From assembly GCF_003347665.1 (NCBI RefSeq), contig NZ_QDGA01000014.1:1-64000 (forward strand): 64,000 bases of DNA, given 5' to 3'. The stretch comes from Microvirga calopogonii. Its GTDB lineage: Bacteria > Pseudomonadota > Alphaproteobacteria > Rhizobiales > Beijerinckiaceae. Position 1 is the first letter of the stretch; each line of letters starts with the position of its first letter. Shown in pieces: positions 26,733-36,669 of the stretch. A program made the position numbers and the translations under genes. Under the pieces are notes generated by a model that was not told the DNA's origin, searched no databases, and saw only the letters and a program-made list of their open reading frames with translations.

Positions 26733-27020
26733 GTGACAGTGAGAGGTCTGGTCTGGTTCATGTTGTTCGGGGCCGCGTCCGTGGCGTTCTATCGGGTGAA
26801 CGACCGGATCGTGTGTGATGTCTGCCGCCGCGAGAGGCGCCCTTATCCACCGGACTGGACCCTCTCGATCTACTGGCAATGGCGCACGATAGCCGGCGGC
26901 TGGTACGGGGACGCAAAGCATGCCGGACTGCTCTGGCCCAAAGCCACCGCTACGGCTGCCATCCTCATGGCCGGCATCGGCCCGGTGCTGACCGGCATCA
27001 TTGAAGCGATGCCGGGCTAG
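26733..27020 (+). CDS. small membrane protein, function unknown
   Basis: A 95-residue protein starting at GTG, with a hydrophobic N-terminal helix (LVWFMLFGAASVAFY) and a C-terminal helix (ATATAAILMAGIGPVLTGII). A CDVCRRE pair of cysteines lies near residue 28. No known domain is recognised. It follows the cyclase gene by 88 bases on the same strand. Confidence 0.5.
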   Translation: MTVRGLVWFMLFGAASVAFYRVNDRIVCDVCRRERRPYPPDWTLSIYWQWRTIAGGWYGDAKHAGLLWPKATATAAILMAGIGPVLTGIIEAMPG

Positions 27021-27120
27021 AGCATCGAACGCAAAAGTGGGAACCGGTTTTGCGTGGAAAGATGCGAGGAAACAAAAACTAAAGCGTTGGACGTGAACTC
27101 GAATTTACGTCCGACGCTTT
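27021..27120. repeat. two different palindromes downstream of uvrB
   Basis: The first unit (27021-27065) is an AGCATCGAACGCAAAAGTGG-type element. The second (27081-27120) has 14-base arms beginning AAAGCGTTGGACGT, paired except for one position, around a 12-base loop. They lie at the convergent junction with uvrB and could serve as a bidirectional terminator. Confidence 0.75.
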
Positions 27121-27172
27121 AGCTCCGGATATCGGCGTACGGTGGGGCAAGCCCGGCTCTTCGCCAGATGCC

Positions 27173-29878
27173 TTACCGCCCCTTCCGTCCCTTGTATTTT
27201 GGCTTCTGCCCCGCGAAACCTTGCGTCGAGCGCGCGGCCGGGCGTTCGCGGTAATTCAGCGGGACCTCGCGGTCCGTGCCGGGACCCATCTCGTCGAGGC
27301 CGGGCTTGCGGATGCGGGTGCCCTCGTCCGAGCGGCCCTTGCCGGTCGGTCCATAGGCATCGGAATCCTCGTCGCCTTCGCTCGCCCCCTCGGGCGACGG
27401 GGGAAGCCCCTTGGGCGGCAGGTTGGCGCTGCGGCCGTATTTGCGCGAGCCGCCGTATTTGCCGGCTTCCTTTTCCACGTCGGCCTGCCGCGCCATCGGG
27501 TCGTCGCTGATCGCGAGCTCGGTGGCTTGAAGGCGCTTGAGCTCGTCGCGCAGGCGCGCGGCCTCCTCGAATTCCAGGTTCGCGGCGGCTTCGCGCATGC
27601 GCTTTTCCATGTCGGCGATGACGGCCTTGAGGTTGTGGCCGACGGTCCTGTCGGCAAGGCCGGTATCGACGGACACGTGATCGCGCTCGTAGACGCTCTC
27701 GAGAATGTCGGCGATGTTCTTCTTCACGCTCTGCGGCGTGATGCCGTGCTCGGCGTTGTAGGCGAGCTGCTTCTCGCGGCGACGGTTGGTCTCCGCGATC
27801 GCTCGCTCCATGGAGCCGGTGATCTTGTCGGCATAGAGGATCGCCTTGCCTTCCACATTACGCGCCGCACGGCCGATGGTCTGCACCAGCGAGGTCTCGG
27901 AGCGCAGGAAGCCTTCCTTGTCCGCATCGAGAATGGCGACGAGCGCGCATTCGGGAATGTCGAGACCCTCACGCAGCAGGTTGATGCCGATGAGCACGTC
28001 GAACGCCCCGAGGCGCAGGTCGCGGATGATCTCGATGCGTTCCAGGGTGTCGATATCCGAGTGCATGTAGCGCACGCGGATGCCGTTCTCGTGCATGTAC
28101 TCCGTGAGGTCCTCGGCCATGCGCTTGGTGAGCGTGGTCACGAGCGTGCGGTACCCTTGAGCGGCAAGCTCCTTCACCTCGTGCACGAGATCGTCGACCT
28201 GGCTTCGCGCGGGCCTGATCTCCACCACCGGATCGACGAGACCCGTGGGGCGGATGACCTGCTCGACGAAGATGCCGCCGGTCTGCTCCATTTCCCATTT
28301 CGCCGGCGTCGCCGACACGTGGACCGATTGCGGCCGCATGGCGTCCCATTCCTCGAAGCGCAAGGGGCGGTTGTCGAGGCAGGACGGCAGGCGGAAGCCG
28401 TATTCGGCGAGCGTCGCCTTGCGGCGGAAGTCGCCGCGATACATGCCGCCGATCTGCGGCACGGTGACGTGGCTCTCGTCGGTGAAGACGAGCGCGTTGT
28501 CGGGCAGGTATTCGAACAGGGTCGGCGGCGGCTCGCCGGGCTTGCGGCCGGTGAGATAGCGCGAATAGTTCTCGATGCCGTTGCACACGCCGGTGGCTTC
28601 GATCATCTCCAGGTCGAACTGCGTGCGCTGCTCCAGCCGCTGCGCTTCGAGCAGGCGGCCCATGCGGGCGAGTTCCTGCAGGCGGTGCTGCAGCTCGTCC
28701 TGAATGCCTTTCACGGCCTGCTGCAGGGTGGGGCGCGGCGTCACATAGTGCGAGTTCGCATAGACCTTCACGAATTGCAGGTCGTTGGTCTTCTTGCCCG
28801 TGAGCGGATCGAACTCGACGATGCTCTCGATCTCGTCGCCGAACAGGCCGATGCGCCAGGCACGGTCCTCCAAGTGGGCCGGGAAGAGTTCAATGACATC
28901 GCCGCGCACCCGGAAGGTGCCGCGCGCGAAATCGCTCTGGATGCGCTTGTATTGCAGGGCCACGAGATCCGCGATCAGCTGGCGCTGCTCGATGCGCTCA
29001 CCCACCTTCACGGAGAAGGTCATGGCCGTATAGGTTTCGACCGAGCCGATACCGTAGATGCACGACACGGAGGCCACGATGATCACGTCGTCGCGTTCGA
29101 GCAGCGCGCGCGTCGCCGAGTGGCGCATGCGGTCGATCTGCTCGTTGATGGAGCTTTCCTTCTCGATGAAGGTGTCCGAGCGCGGCACATAGGCTTCGGG
29201 CTGGTAGTAGTCGTAATACGAGACGAAGTACTCCACCGCGTTGTCGGGGAAGAACGACTTGAACTCGCCGTAGAGCTGCGCGGCGAGCGTCTTGTTCGGC
29301 GCGAGGATCAGGGCAGGGCGCTGCGTCTCCTCGATCACCTTGGCCATGGTGAAGGTCTTGCCCGAACCTGTGACGCCGAGGAGCACCTGATCGCGCTCGG
29401 CCCGCCGCACGCCGTCCACCAGTTCGCGGATGGCGTTGGGCTGGTCACCCGAGGGCGTGAAATCGGACTTGATCTTGAACGGAATGCCGCCTTCCGACTT
29501 CTCGGGGCGAGGCGGGCGGTGCGGCACCCAGGGCTTGCCGTTCTTGAAGCGCGGATCGCCTTCCGTGAGCAGCCTCGACAGCGCATCGACGGTAGCGGAG
29601 AAGCCGGACCCGGAGCCAAGGTCGCCCAGTTCATCGGCCACGTCCGGCCCGTCGTCCGGGCCTTTCAGGCCAAGCTTCTTGGCGAGCGCCGGGTCGACAT
29701 CCGCGATGTCGCCATGGATGAAGGTTTCCTGCGCCCGCTCGGCAAAGCCCTCGGCCGCCTCCCGCTCCCGGTTGACGGCGGGATTGAGAAGTTCTGCCAG
29801 ATGCGGGGCCAGGGGCTTCAGATCAGGTTTGGACGCCTTCCCAGTGGAAAGCTTGGGCTTCTTGGGTGATTTGGCCAT
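27173..29878 (-). CDS. uvrB: excinuclease ABC subunit B, long alphaproteobacterial form
   Basis: A 901-residue damage-recognition helicase of nucleotide excision repair. The conserved core starts near residue 132 ([20 protein letters not shown]), with Walker A GVTGSGKT near 168-175, the beta-hairpin [13 protein letters not shown] and the helicase motif [18 protein letters not shown] domain ([24 protein letters not shown]) is followed by about 140 extra hydrophilic residues. An N-terminal extension of about 130 residues is also present. The usual length is about 670, so both ends are lineage-specific additions. Confidence 0.95.
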   Translation of the reverse strand: MAKSPKKPKLSTGKASKPDLKPLAPHLAELLNPAVNREREAAEGFAERAQETFIHGDIADVDPALAKKLGLKGPDDGPDVADELGDLGSGSGFSATVDALSRLLTEGDPRFKNGKPWVPHRPPRPEKSEGGIPFKIKSDFTPSGDQPNAIRELVDGVRRAERDQVLLGVTGSGKTFTMAKVIEETQRPALILAPNKTLAAQLYGEFKSFFPDNAVEYFVSYYDYYQPEAYVPRSDTFIEKESSINEQIDRMRHSATRALLERDDVIIVASVSCIYGIGSVETYTAMTFSVKVGERIEQRQLIADLVALQYKRIQSDFARGTFRVRGDVIELFPAHLEDRAWRIGLFGDEIESIVEFDPLTGKKTNDLQFVKVYANSHYVTPRPTLQQAVKGIQDELQHRLQELARMGRLLEAQRLEQRTQFDLEMIEATGVCNGIENYSRYLTGRKPGEPPPTLFEYLPDNALVFTDESHVTVPQIGGMYRGDFRRKATLAEYGFRLPSCLDNRPLRFEEWDAMRPQSVHVSATPAKWEMEQTGGIFVEQVIRPTGLVDPVVEIRPARSQVDDLVHEVKELAAQGYRTLVTTLTKRMAEDLTEYMHENGIRVRYMHSDIDTLERIEIIRDLRLGAFDVLIGINLLREGLDIPECALVAILDADKEGFLRSETSLVQTIGRAARNVEGKAILYADKITGSMERAIAETNRRREKQLAYNAEHGITPQSVKKNIADILESVYERDHVSVDTGLADRTVGHNLKAVIADMEKRMREAAANLEFEEAARLRDELKRLQATELAISDDPMARQADVEKEAGKYGGSRKYGRSANLPPKGLPPSPEGASEGDEDSDAYGPTGKGRSDEGTRIRKPGLDEMGPGTDREVPLNYRERPAARSTQGFAGQKPKYKGRKGR

Positions 29879-29925
29879 AGAACGAATATGGTACGGATAG
29901 CCGGGGAATGGAAGAGGACAGGCGC

Positions 29926-30969
29926 TTACACGGAAGGCTTCCCCGCCTTCCGCCTTCCTCCCCGCAGCGCCCTGACGAGCGGCACTGCGACGAAGTGGAC
30001 GAGGGGAATCAGGATGGCGCCGATGAGGAGCCCGACGAGGCCGGAGGCGGCGGCCGAGACCAGCCATTCCACCGCGCCGCCGAGGCTCGGCACCGCATGG
30101 CCGGCGGCCGCGGCAATATCGTGGATGACGTGGCCGAGACCGGCGAAGCCGTAGCCTTCGAGCCCGTGGATGATGATGCCGCCGCCGACCCAGACCATCG
30201 CGGCGGTGCCCAGTATGGCAAGGGTCTGGAGCAGGACCGGCATGGCTTTCACGAGGCCACGGCCGAAAGCCCTGGTGAGAGGTGCCAGCAGGCGGTCGGT
30301 GTGCAGGGGAGCGCTCTCGGGCACGCGCCGCAGCAGGCTCGAGACCGGCCTGGGAGCGCGGGCGAGCGCCACGCCCACATCATCCGCCTTCACGATCAGA
30401 GCGACGCCGCCATAGACCAGGGCCGTGATCCCGATGCCCACGATGGCCAGGACCACGGCCTGCATCCAGGTCGATCCCGTCGGAATGCTGGCGAGGGTAA
30501 TCGCCATGATCTCGGCCGAGAGGATGAAGTCGGTCTTGATGGCGCTGCTCACCTTCTCGTCCTCGACGTTTCCGGCGATCTGGGTGGCCCGTTCATGCTC
30601 ATGGGCCCCATGGGGGAAAAGCGCCCCGAAGACTTTCTCCGAGCCCTCGTAGCACAGATAGGCGCCGCCGATCATGAGCAGTGGCGTGATGGCCCAGGGG
30701 GCGAACAGGCTGAGGAGCAGGGCCAGCGGCAGGAGGTAGATCAGCTTGTTCTTGAGCGAGCCGAGCGCGATCTTGCCGACGATCGGCAGTTCCCGCGCGG
30801 CGGAGAAGCCGGTCACGTAGCGCGGGGTCACGGCGGCATCGTCAATAACCACGCCGGCCGCCTTCGCGCCTGCCTTGGCCGCCTGGGCGGCCACATCGTC
30901 GAGCGAGGCGGCCGCGACCTTGGCGATGGCCGCGATGTCGTCCAGCAAGGCGATGAGGCCGATGCTCAT
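29926..30969 (-). CDS. DUF808 family membrane protein (YedI-like)
   Basis: A 347-residue inner-membrane protein with about six hydrophobic helices and the DUF808 signature: [26 protein letters not shown], then [25 protein letters not shown] and [17 protein letters not shown]. Function is unknown for the family. AGGAG lies six bases before the ATG at 30969. It is upstream of uvrB on the same strand (47-base gap), so co-transcription is possible. Confidence 0.88.
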   Translation of the reverse strand: MSIGLIALLDDIAAIAKVAAASLDDVAAQAAKAGAKAAGVVIDDAAVTPRYVTGFSAARELPIVGKIALGSLKNKLIYLLPLALLLSLFAPWAITPLLMIGGAYLCYEGSEKVFGALFPHGAHEHERATQIAGNVEDEKVSSAIKTDFILSAEIMAITLASIPTGSTWMQAVVLAIVGIGITALVYGGVALIVKADDVGVALARAPRPVSSLLRRVPESAPLHTDRLLAPLTRAFGRGLVKAMPVLLQTLAILGTAAMVWVGGGIIIHGLEGYGFAGLGHVIHDIAAAAGHAVPSLGGAVEWLVSAAASGLVGLLIGAILIPLVHFVAVPLVRALRGGRRKAGKPSV

Positions 30970-31087
30970 GAAGGCTCCTGTCGAAATCGGTCGGGCGTGA
31001 CTGTGGCTCGATGAGCAACAGCTATCGATTGGTTTCGGTCTCGACAACGCCCGAGGGGCCATTTCGGTGCAAAAGCGTGGCGGTCGT

Positions 31088-34000
31088 TCAGGCGGCCCTG
31101 CGCGCGAGGTAGCGGCCATCCGGCGTCATGGTGATGCGGCCGTAGCGGACGAGGGTCGTGAGCGCCTGCTCGACGCGCGGCTCGATGCGCTTGCCGCCGC
31201 GTTTGAAGCCGCGCGCCAGCGCGGCCGCATCCATGGGGCGGCCGGCGGACAGGAGGGCATGCTCGACGGCGAGCGAATCCTCGTGCCGGTCTTTCGGAAA
31301 ATCGGGCAGGGCGCGGTCGATGGAGATCACGTTCGCGCCGAGGTCGAGTTCTTCGGTCTTCGCCGCGGCCGCGCCCTTGGCGAAGCGCGGGATCTGGTAA
31401 TCGGGCCTGAGCCAGCGCACATGCCCGGCCGCCTCTTCCCTGGCCCTCTCCGCATTGAGCGCCACCAGCCGTTCCAGGATCTCCTCGTCGGAGAGAGTGT
31501 CCGGCCAGCCATAGGCCTGGAACACGAGCCGGTCGAGCCGCTCGTGCAGTTCCTTCATGATGAGGATCAGCCCCTCGTCCTTGATGCGCTCCTCGTCGGG
31601 CGTGAGCGCCACTTTCCCACCGTCATCCCCGGCCTTGTGCCCGGGATCCACGCCTTTCTCCGGCGGCTGCGCGACAGGCCCTCTCCCCCCTTGTGGGGGA
31701 GAGTTGGAGAGGGAGGTGTCAGCGCTATGCTCTGAGATGCCGGCGCCGGCACCCCTAGCCTCTCCCCACAAGGAGGAGGGGGATCCAGTGCGCGCCGCCT
31801 CCATCGCCTTCAGCTTCTCCAGCACGTTGTACATCTGCGTCAGCGTGAGCTTCGGATACTCGGCCTGACGGCTCTTTCGAAATGCATCGAGTTCCTCCGC
31901 GACGGCGCGGATTTGGGCTTCGAGGGACTCGGGTGGATCGGGGAAGGGGAAAGGGTCGAAGCAGCGGGACTTTGAATAGCGGGGATCGTTTCCCATGCCG
32001 AGCCATCCGCCTGACTGTATCGCCCAACCTGTGTGAATTCGCGACGAAAGGATGCCAAGATAGAGGGGGTCGGAACTTGCTACTGCAACAAGCATGTTAT
32101 CCGGCAAAATCGATGCATCGAGAAATTGGAAAATACGATGCTTGGCTGTCTCTACCGTTGCGATATATCGAGGTAAGTTGGCCATGGCAGGTCGGAGCTC
32201 TTGTCGTGGCTTGCCAAATAGCCACCAAAATTTTGCGTAGCTTTCAGCATCCTTTGTTCTCGACTTCGCAAATTGTGCTTCTCGCTCTGTCTTAACCGCC
32301 GCGAGGATATGCTGATAAATTTCAGGGTAGTGCTGGCGGACTTCGACGGATTCCAACCCAAATAGATCGATTACCATCACGCCGCGAGGTGTCGCAGTCA
32401 AATCGCGTCCGTTCCGATACGGACGGATGTGCTTCTCCAACCCCGGTCTTCTGCCAAGTCCGAGATGCTGCGCTTCCTCAGGTGTCACGATGAATCCTGC
32501 CCCATGCAGCTTAACACCCGGTGAGCACAGGCCTTCGTTGGCAAGTAGAGGAACGGTGGAAGTAACATCCACGCCTACTGTCAAATCAGGATTGATGTGC
32601 CCAACCTGCTCAACAATTTCAACAATCGGTTGATCCGTATCTAGCCCACTCTCGCCCATGACTTCGCGCAGCACACCATCGTGCTCACCCTTCACTGCGA
32701 CTGTCATCGCAATACGCACCGCTGCTGAATCCGCCGTCGCTTTCGTCCACGGATGATCCGGAATCGCCATAACGAGCGCGATTGGCATTTTCGCCTCCAT
32801 GCGCTTCTTCATCACGCGGCGGGAGAATTCCTGCGTGATCGAGTTGGTGGTGACAAACCCGAAGCGGCGCAGGGGCGAGTTCTTGGTCGTCAAAAACTCC
32901 GCCGCGCGGTCCCACCAGTACATGACGAAATCGGCGCTGTCGTTCATGTGCTTGTGCGCGGCCCAGAGCGCTTCCGTATAGGCGTCGCCCAGACGGGCGC
33001 GCAGGTCCTTGCCGCCGATGAACGGTGGGTTGCCCACCATGAAATCCGCTTCCGGCCATTCGGGACGGCGCGCATTCGGATAGGTCTCGACGCGTTTGCC
33101 GTCCTTCTCCACCACCTGCGGTACGGGATAGCCGTCCCAGGTTAGCACGGCGTCATAGCCCTGACGCCTGCCGAAATTGATGTTCTCGAAGGCGCGCAGG
33201 ATGGGCTCCGAGGGATGGCCGGTGCGGTTGCGGTAATGCTGCTGGAGGTAGCCGATCCACACGACGAGTTCGGCGATCGCCGCGGCGCGCGGGTTGAGTT
33301 CGAGGCCGAGGAACTGGTGCGGGTCGACGGTCTCGCGGTCGAGGCCCATGCTCTCCGGCTCGCCGAGCTGCGCCAGAGTCTCCAGAACCTCGCCTTCGAG
33401 CTTCTTCATCAGCTCCAGCGAGACATAGAGAAAGTTGCCGGTGCCGCAGGCGGGATCGAGGACGCGCGTGGCGCAGAGCTGGCGCAGAAAGGCACGCACG
33501 ATGGCGATAGCCGCTTTCTCGTCGCCGGTCTCCTTCGCGTGCTCGGCCTTGCGCAGGGCATTCTGCCAATCCTCGCGCAGAGGCTCCATGATTGTCGCCT
33601 CCACGAGGCGCTGCACATAGGCGCGCGGCGTGTAATGGGCGCCGAGCTTCCGGCGCTCGGTCTTGTCGAGGGCCTGTTCCAGCAGTGTGCCGAAGATGGC
33701 GGGATCGACTTCGGTCCAGGAATAGTTCGCGGCGGCCAGAAGCTCGCCGATCTCCTCGCGCCCGAGTTCGAACACGGTGGTGTCCTTGAACAGGCCGCCA
33801 TTGAAGTGGCGCACGCGCGTCTCGACGAGATGACTGAACTCCTCGCCCCTGTCCATCTGCTGCCACAACGCCTTGAGCCGGTGCGTGAAATGCGCCGGAT
33901 CGTCCACGCTCTTCTGCAGCAGGGCCTTGAAACTGTCGGGCGGCAGAAGCGACACGTCCTCGGCGAACATGGTGAAGAGGCAGCGCATGAGAAAATGCGC

Positions 34001-34732
34001 CACGTCCTCCGCGTTGCATCCGCGTTCCTCCAGGGACTTGCTCACCTGTGCAAGTCGCCTGGCGATGTCGCGGGTGACGCGGGCCGCCTCCTTCGACGGA
34101 TCGAGCGAATGCGGCTCCTGCCAGATGCGCCTCAAAAGCGTGCGGGTCTTCTCGTCGTGAAGATCGTGCAGGTAGATGCGAAAGCCGTTGCGGTCCGGAA
34201 AGTGGCTGTAGGCGCGTCCGGTGCCGGTGAAGTCCGCATAAAGCTCCAGGCAATGGCCGACATCGCACACGATGATGAAGGGCGGCGCGGGGTGGTGCGC
34301 GTCGAGGAGGAAGACGTAAGACTCCGCCTGCTGGCGCGCATTCTTCATCATCACGTCCCAGCCGCGCGCGATGCTGCGGCGGCCGAGATCCGTAGGCTCA
34401 TCGGCAAGCAGGTGAAGCTGGCCGGGAATGGCCTTCTGCTTGCCCGGCAGACGCGATTGCTTAGCCTCGAGGATGAAAGCGTTTTTTCTGTAGAGGTCAA
34501 TGCGCTTGGGCGCTGTCGTCGCATCGCTGTCGCGCGGGCGAACGGCGCGCTCGAAGACGTAATCGTTCTGGTCCCGCTCCGCCCCCGCAGGGTTGGGACG
34601 CGGCACGCCGAGAACGTCGCAGAGTTCCGAGAGGAACATCTGGTAATTGGCCCGCTCCGCACCGCCCTCGCGGGCGGTCCATCGGCTGATGAAGGTTTCG
34701 AGATTGTGAGAGCCTGATTCGGCGGACGGCAT
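31088..34732 (-). CDS. single-chain MmeI-like (type IIL/IIG) restriction-modification enzyme
   Basis: A 1214-residue protein with the MmeI layout. The N-terminal nuclease has D79-x9-E89-A-K91, the same spacing as in MmeI. A helical spacer ends IFGTLLEQALDKTERRKLGAHYTP, and an N6-adenine methyltransferase follows with motif I DPACGTGNFL (426-) and catalytic GNPPFIGG (567-). A target-recognition part at about 680-905 is encoded by AT-richer DNA, and a C-terminal tail follows. Residues about 982-1040 are translated from palindromic repeat DNA inserted in frame. It is expected to methylate one strand of an asymmetric site and cut downstream. A palindrome abuts the start codon. No partner genes are adjacent. 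Confidence 0.85.
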   Translation of the reverse strand: MPSAESGSHNLETFISRWTAREGGAERANYQMFLSELCDVLGVPRPNPAGAERDQNDYVFERAVRPRDSDATTAPKRIDLYRKNAFILEAKQSRLPGKQKAIPGQLHLLADEPTDLGRRSIARGWDVMMKNARQQAESYVFLLDAHHPAPPFIIVCDVGHCLELYADFTGTGRAYSHFPDRNGFRIYLHDLHDEKTRTLLRRIWQEPHSLDPSKEAARVTRDIARRLAQVSKSLEERGCNAEDVAHFLMRCLFTMFAEDVSLLPPDSFKALLQKSVDDPAHFTHRLKALWQQMDRGEEFSHLVETRVRHFNGGLFKDTTVFELGREEIGELLAAANYSWTEVDPAIFGTLLEQALDKTERRKLGAHYTPRAYVQRLVEATIMEPLREDWQNALRKAEHAKETGDEKAAIAIVRAFLRQLCATRVLDPACGTGNFLYVSLELMKKLEGEVLETLAQLGEPESMGLDRETVDPHQFLGLELNPRAAAIAELVVWIGYLQQHYRNRTGHPSEPILRAFENINFGRRQGYDAVLTWDGYPVPQVVEKDGKRVETYPNARRPEWPEADFMVGNPPFIGGKDLRARLGDAYTEALWAAHKHMNDSADFVMYWWDRAAEFLTTKNSPLRRFGFVTTNSITQEFSRRVMKKRMEAKMPIALVMAIPDHPWTKATADSAAVRIAMTVAVKGEHDGVLREVMGESGLDTDQPIVEIVEQVGHINPDLTVGVDVTSTVPLLANEGLCSPGVKLHGAGFIVTPEEAQHLGLGRRPGLEKHIRPYRNGRDLTATPRGVMVIDLFGLESVEVRQHYPEIYQHILAAVKTEREAQFAKSRTKDAESYAKFWWLFGKPRQELRPAMANLPRYIATVETAKHRIFQFLDASILPDNMLVAVASSDPLYLGILSSRIHTGWAIQSGGWLGMGNDPRYSKSRCFDPFPFPDPPESLEAQIRAVAEELDAFRKSRQAEYPKLTLTQMYNVLEKLKAMEAARTGSPSSLWGEARGAGAGISEHSADTSLSNSPPQGGRGPVAQPPEKGVDPGHKAGDDGGKVALTPDEERIKDEGLILIMKELHERLDRLVFQAYGWPDTLSDEEILERLVALNAERAREEAAGHVRWLRPDYQIPRFAKGAAAAKTEELDLGANVISIDRALPDFPKDRHEDSLAVEHALLSAGRPMDAAALARGFKRGGKRIEPRVEQALTTLVRYGRITMTPDGRYLARRAA
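31618..31782. repeat. two palindromic repeats inside the restriction enzyme gene
   Basis: A GTCATCCCCGG...CCCGGGATCCACG unit (about 31620-31656) is followed by a CTCTCCCCCC...GGGGAGAG unit (about 31680-31782). Both are otherwise extragenic families (see 9766, 10961, 21816). Here they keep the frame open and add about 59 low-complexity residues rich in Gly, Ser, Pro and Asp. Confidence 0.8.
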
Positions 34733-34733
34733 C

Positions 34734-34767
34734 GGTTGCGAATGTTATTGAATAACGATTCGCAACC
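34734..34767. promoter_or_regulatory. nested palindrome directly upstream of the restriction enzyme start
   Basis: Perfect ten-base arms GGTTGCGAAT and ATTCGCAACC are separated by 14 bases. That loop itself contains GTTATT-G-AATAAC. The palindrome ends one base before the ATG at 34732, leaving no room for a ribosome binding site. It could be an operator or an mRNA hairpin that limits translation of the enzyme. Confidence 0.6.
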
Positions 34768-34912
34768 ATTACTTGTATGAGAGGCTTTTTGGACTCTCCA
34801 TACGAAGAGGCTGTTAGGCGAATTTACCTCTATCCACTGCGGCAACCGTTATGGCCCTGCGACAAGCAGGACCAAGCATCGGGGTATGGAGAGCTGACAG
34901 GAAAAGCCGAGG

Positions 34913-35143
34913 TCACGCGGTGAACGCCGTTGGCCCTCTCAGGTAGGCTTCGATCCGGTCGATGTCGACCTGGGTCTCATCCGAGGATGGGGACGGTTGC
35001 GCGTCCGGCTGCGCCTCGGCGAGGGGTGGTTCTTCCGTTGGATCGGTGATGGGAGCGAGGTCGTTCAAGGCGTTGTGGACGGCTTGAAGCAGCTCGCTCT
35101 GCGCGTCGTTGTCCGGACTCTCAGGGGGTGGGCGCGGACTCAT
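34913..35143 (-). CDS. small acidic, proline-rich protein, function unknown
   Basis: A 76-residue protein with proline- and aspartate-rich composition (PRPPPESPDNDAQSELLQAV at the start, DETQVDIDRIEAYLRGP at the end). A very strong ribosome binding site, AAAGGAGG, is correctly spaced before the ATG at 35143, which makes expression likely. No domain is recognised. Confidence 0.6.
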   Translation of the reverse strand: MSPRPPPESPDNDAQSELLQAVHNALNDLAPITDPTEEPPLAEAQPDAQPSPSSDETQVDIDRIEAYLRGPTAFTA

Positions 35144-35281
35144 GACATCCTCCTTTAGGAGTAGGCAGGATTATTGGTTCGATCCATGTCACAAATAGGG
35201 CGCCGTGGCCGGGCCGGCGATCCCGTTTGCGTGATCGGTATAGACGACGAATGTGGGGCCGGATGATGGCTCGGCCGCGCC

Positions 35282-35671
35282 TCAGGCGCAGCTGCGGCCC
35301 ATGGCGTTGAGGCCCTCATCCAGAAGGTCGGCGAGGTTGGGAATGCCGATGAGCCAGTCGGCCGTCGAGAGCGAGCTTGCGGCCTCGCGCTCGCGGGCGA
35401 ATCGTACGGCGGCGCCCCATTCCTCGGGCTCCATGTCGCCGCGGCCGATATAGACCAGCGCGATCAGGTCGGCGCGCTCGTCGTCGTTGAGGCCCGCGAT
35501 CACATCGCGGATCTCTTCTTCCGTGGCATCGTCCGGCGAGGAGGTGAGGGCGTCGATGCTGCCGTCGTCGATAGGGTTCGAGCCCGAAGCCGGATCGGTG
35601 ATGCCTTCCTTCACATCGATAGCCCTGACCCGGAGAATGAGTTCGCAAACCTTATCGAGCGCGATGTCCAT
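35282..35671 (-). CDS. DUF3775 domain protein
   Basis: A 129-residue acidic protein. The C-terminal half, EIRDVIAGLNDDERADLIALVYIGRGD followed by EEWGAAVRFAREREA and TADWLIGIPNLADLLDEGL, is the DUF3775 pattern. Function is unknown. ATG 35671 (MDIALDKVCELIL) is chosen because AGAGGG lies just upstream; a longer frame reaching 35785 lacks such a site. Confidence 0.8.
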   Translation of the reverse strand: MDIALDKVCELILRVRAIDVKEGITDPASGSNPIDDGSIDALTSSPDDATEEEIRDVIAGLNDDERADLIALVYIGRGDMEPEEWGAAVRFAREREAASSLSTADWLIGIPNLADLLDEGLNAMGRSCA

Positions 35672-35844
35672 AAAAACCCTCTTGGGATGTGACGCGTGAC
35701 GTACCTGACAGGGAAACCCGGAAAAGGGCATTCGGTTCAGCTGGCCCATCGTGCGGATCCGCGGGGGCGCGTCAGCCCCAAGCAAGGTCGGTTCTTGGCT
35801 TTCGAGGGTAGCTGCGCGTAAAGTGAGCCGGGTTGGGATATATC

Positions 35845-36669
35845 ATGCGCCGCTTACTCGCTTTCTGCCTGATCGGGCTTTCACTCGCCATTGGCCCGTT
35901 CCATGAGGCTCACGCACAGGCAGCCCGCAGGGCCGAGACGGGGCAATTGGCGCCGCAGCGCCCGGGGCAGACCGACGTCTACATCCTGTCCTTCGGCCTC
36001 TGGGGACCGCAGAGTGTGTTCGAAAGCGAAGCCAGGGGTGCGGCGCGCATCCTCGAGGCGCAGTTCGACGGGAAGGGGCGCTCCATCGTCCGGGTCAACA
36101 CCAAGCGCCGGGCCGGCGCGATGCCCCAGAGCCTGATGGCCGCCGCCGCGGCCGCCGGGCGGGTTCTCGATCCCGCCGAGGACATCGTGGTGCTCGTCCT
36201 CACCTCCCATGGAGGTCCGGACGGCATCGGGCTGGTGGCCGGACAGGACGCGCTCCTCGTCACGCCGGACAATGTCAGGGAATTGCTCGACCGGACCCGG
36301 GCGGAGCACCGGGTCCTGATCGTCTCGGCCTGCTATTCGGGCATCTTCGCCCGCAAGCTGGCCGATCCGCGCACTCTCGTCATCACGGCCGCGGCCGCCA
36401 ACAAGCCCTCCTTCGGCTGCCGGGACGGAGCGACCTGGACCTATTTCGGCGACGCCTTCTTCAACAAGGCGCTCAGAGGCGAGCCGAACCTCGACGCTGC
36501 CTTCGAGAAGGCCCGCAGGCTCGTGACGGAACGGGAGACCCGAGAAGGGTTCGATCCGTCCAATCCGCAGATTGCGGGCGGTGAGCAGGTTCTGGAGCGG
36601 CTCAAGGAGGCTTGCCGGACCACGCCAGTGCAGCAGGCTGGAGGTCCGGCGCGATCCGCGCCTTGCTGA
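35845..36669 (+). CDS. exported C13 (legumain/caspase-fold) cysteine peptidase
   Basis: A 274-residue protein with a signal peptide (RRLLAFCLIGLSLAIGPFHEAHA). The mature domain has the caspase-fold dyad H122 (VLVLTSHGGPDG) and C163 (VLIVSACYSGIFARKL), as in bacterial C13 peptidases. A further strand, TLVITAAAANKPSFGC, and a late segment, TWTYFGDAFFNKAL, complete the fold. It would act in the periplasm or at the envelope. Natural substrates of bacterial C13 proteins are not established. The start ATG 35845 is preferred over an in-frame TTG at 35833. Confidence 0.85.
   Translation: MRRLLAFCLIGLSLAIGPFHEAHAQAARRAETGQLAPQRPGQTDVYILSFGLWGPQSVFESEARGAARILEAQFDGKGRSIVRVNTKRRAGAMPQSLMAAAAAAGRVLDPAEDIVVLVLTSHGGPDGIGLVAGQDALLVTPDNVRELLDRTRAEHRVLIVSACYSGIFARKLADPRTLVITAAAANKPSFGCRDGATWTYFGDAFFNKALRGEPNLDAAFEKARRLVTERETREGFDPSNPQIAGGEQVLERLKEACRTTPVQQAGGPARSAPC

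Noticed and set aside
27221-29869. 882-codon + strand open frame opposite uvrB
   Set aside because: Antisense shadow of uvrB with no recognised motif.
32152-32361. Small + and - frames in the AT-rich part of the restriction enzyme gene
   Set aside because: The large frame is unbroken through this part and fits the target-recognition region; the small frames have no ribosome binding sites or motifs.
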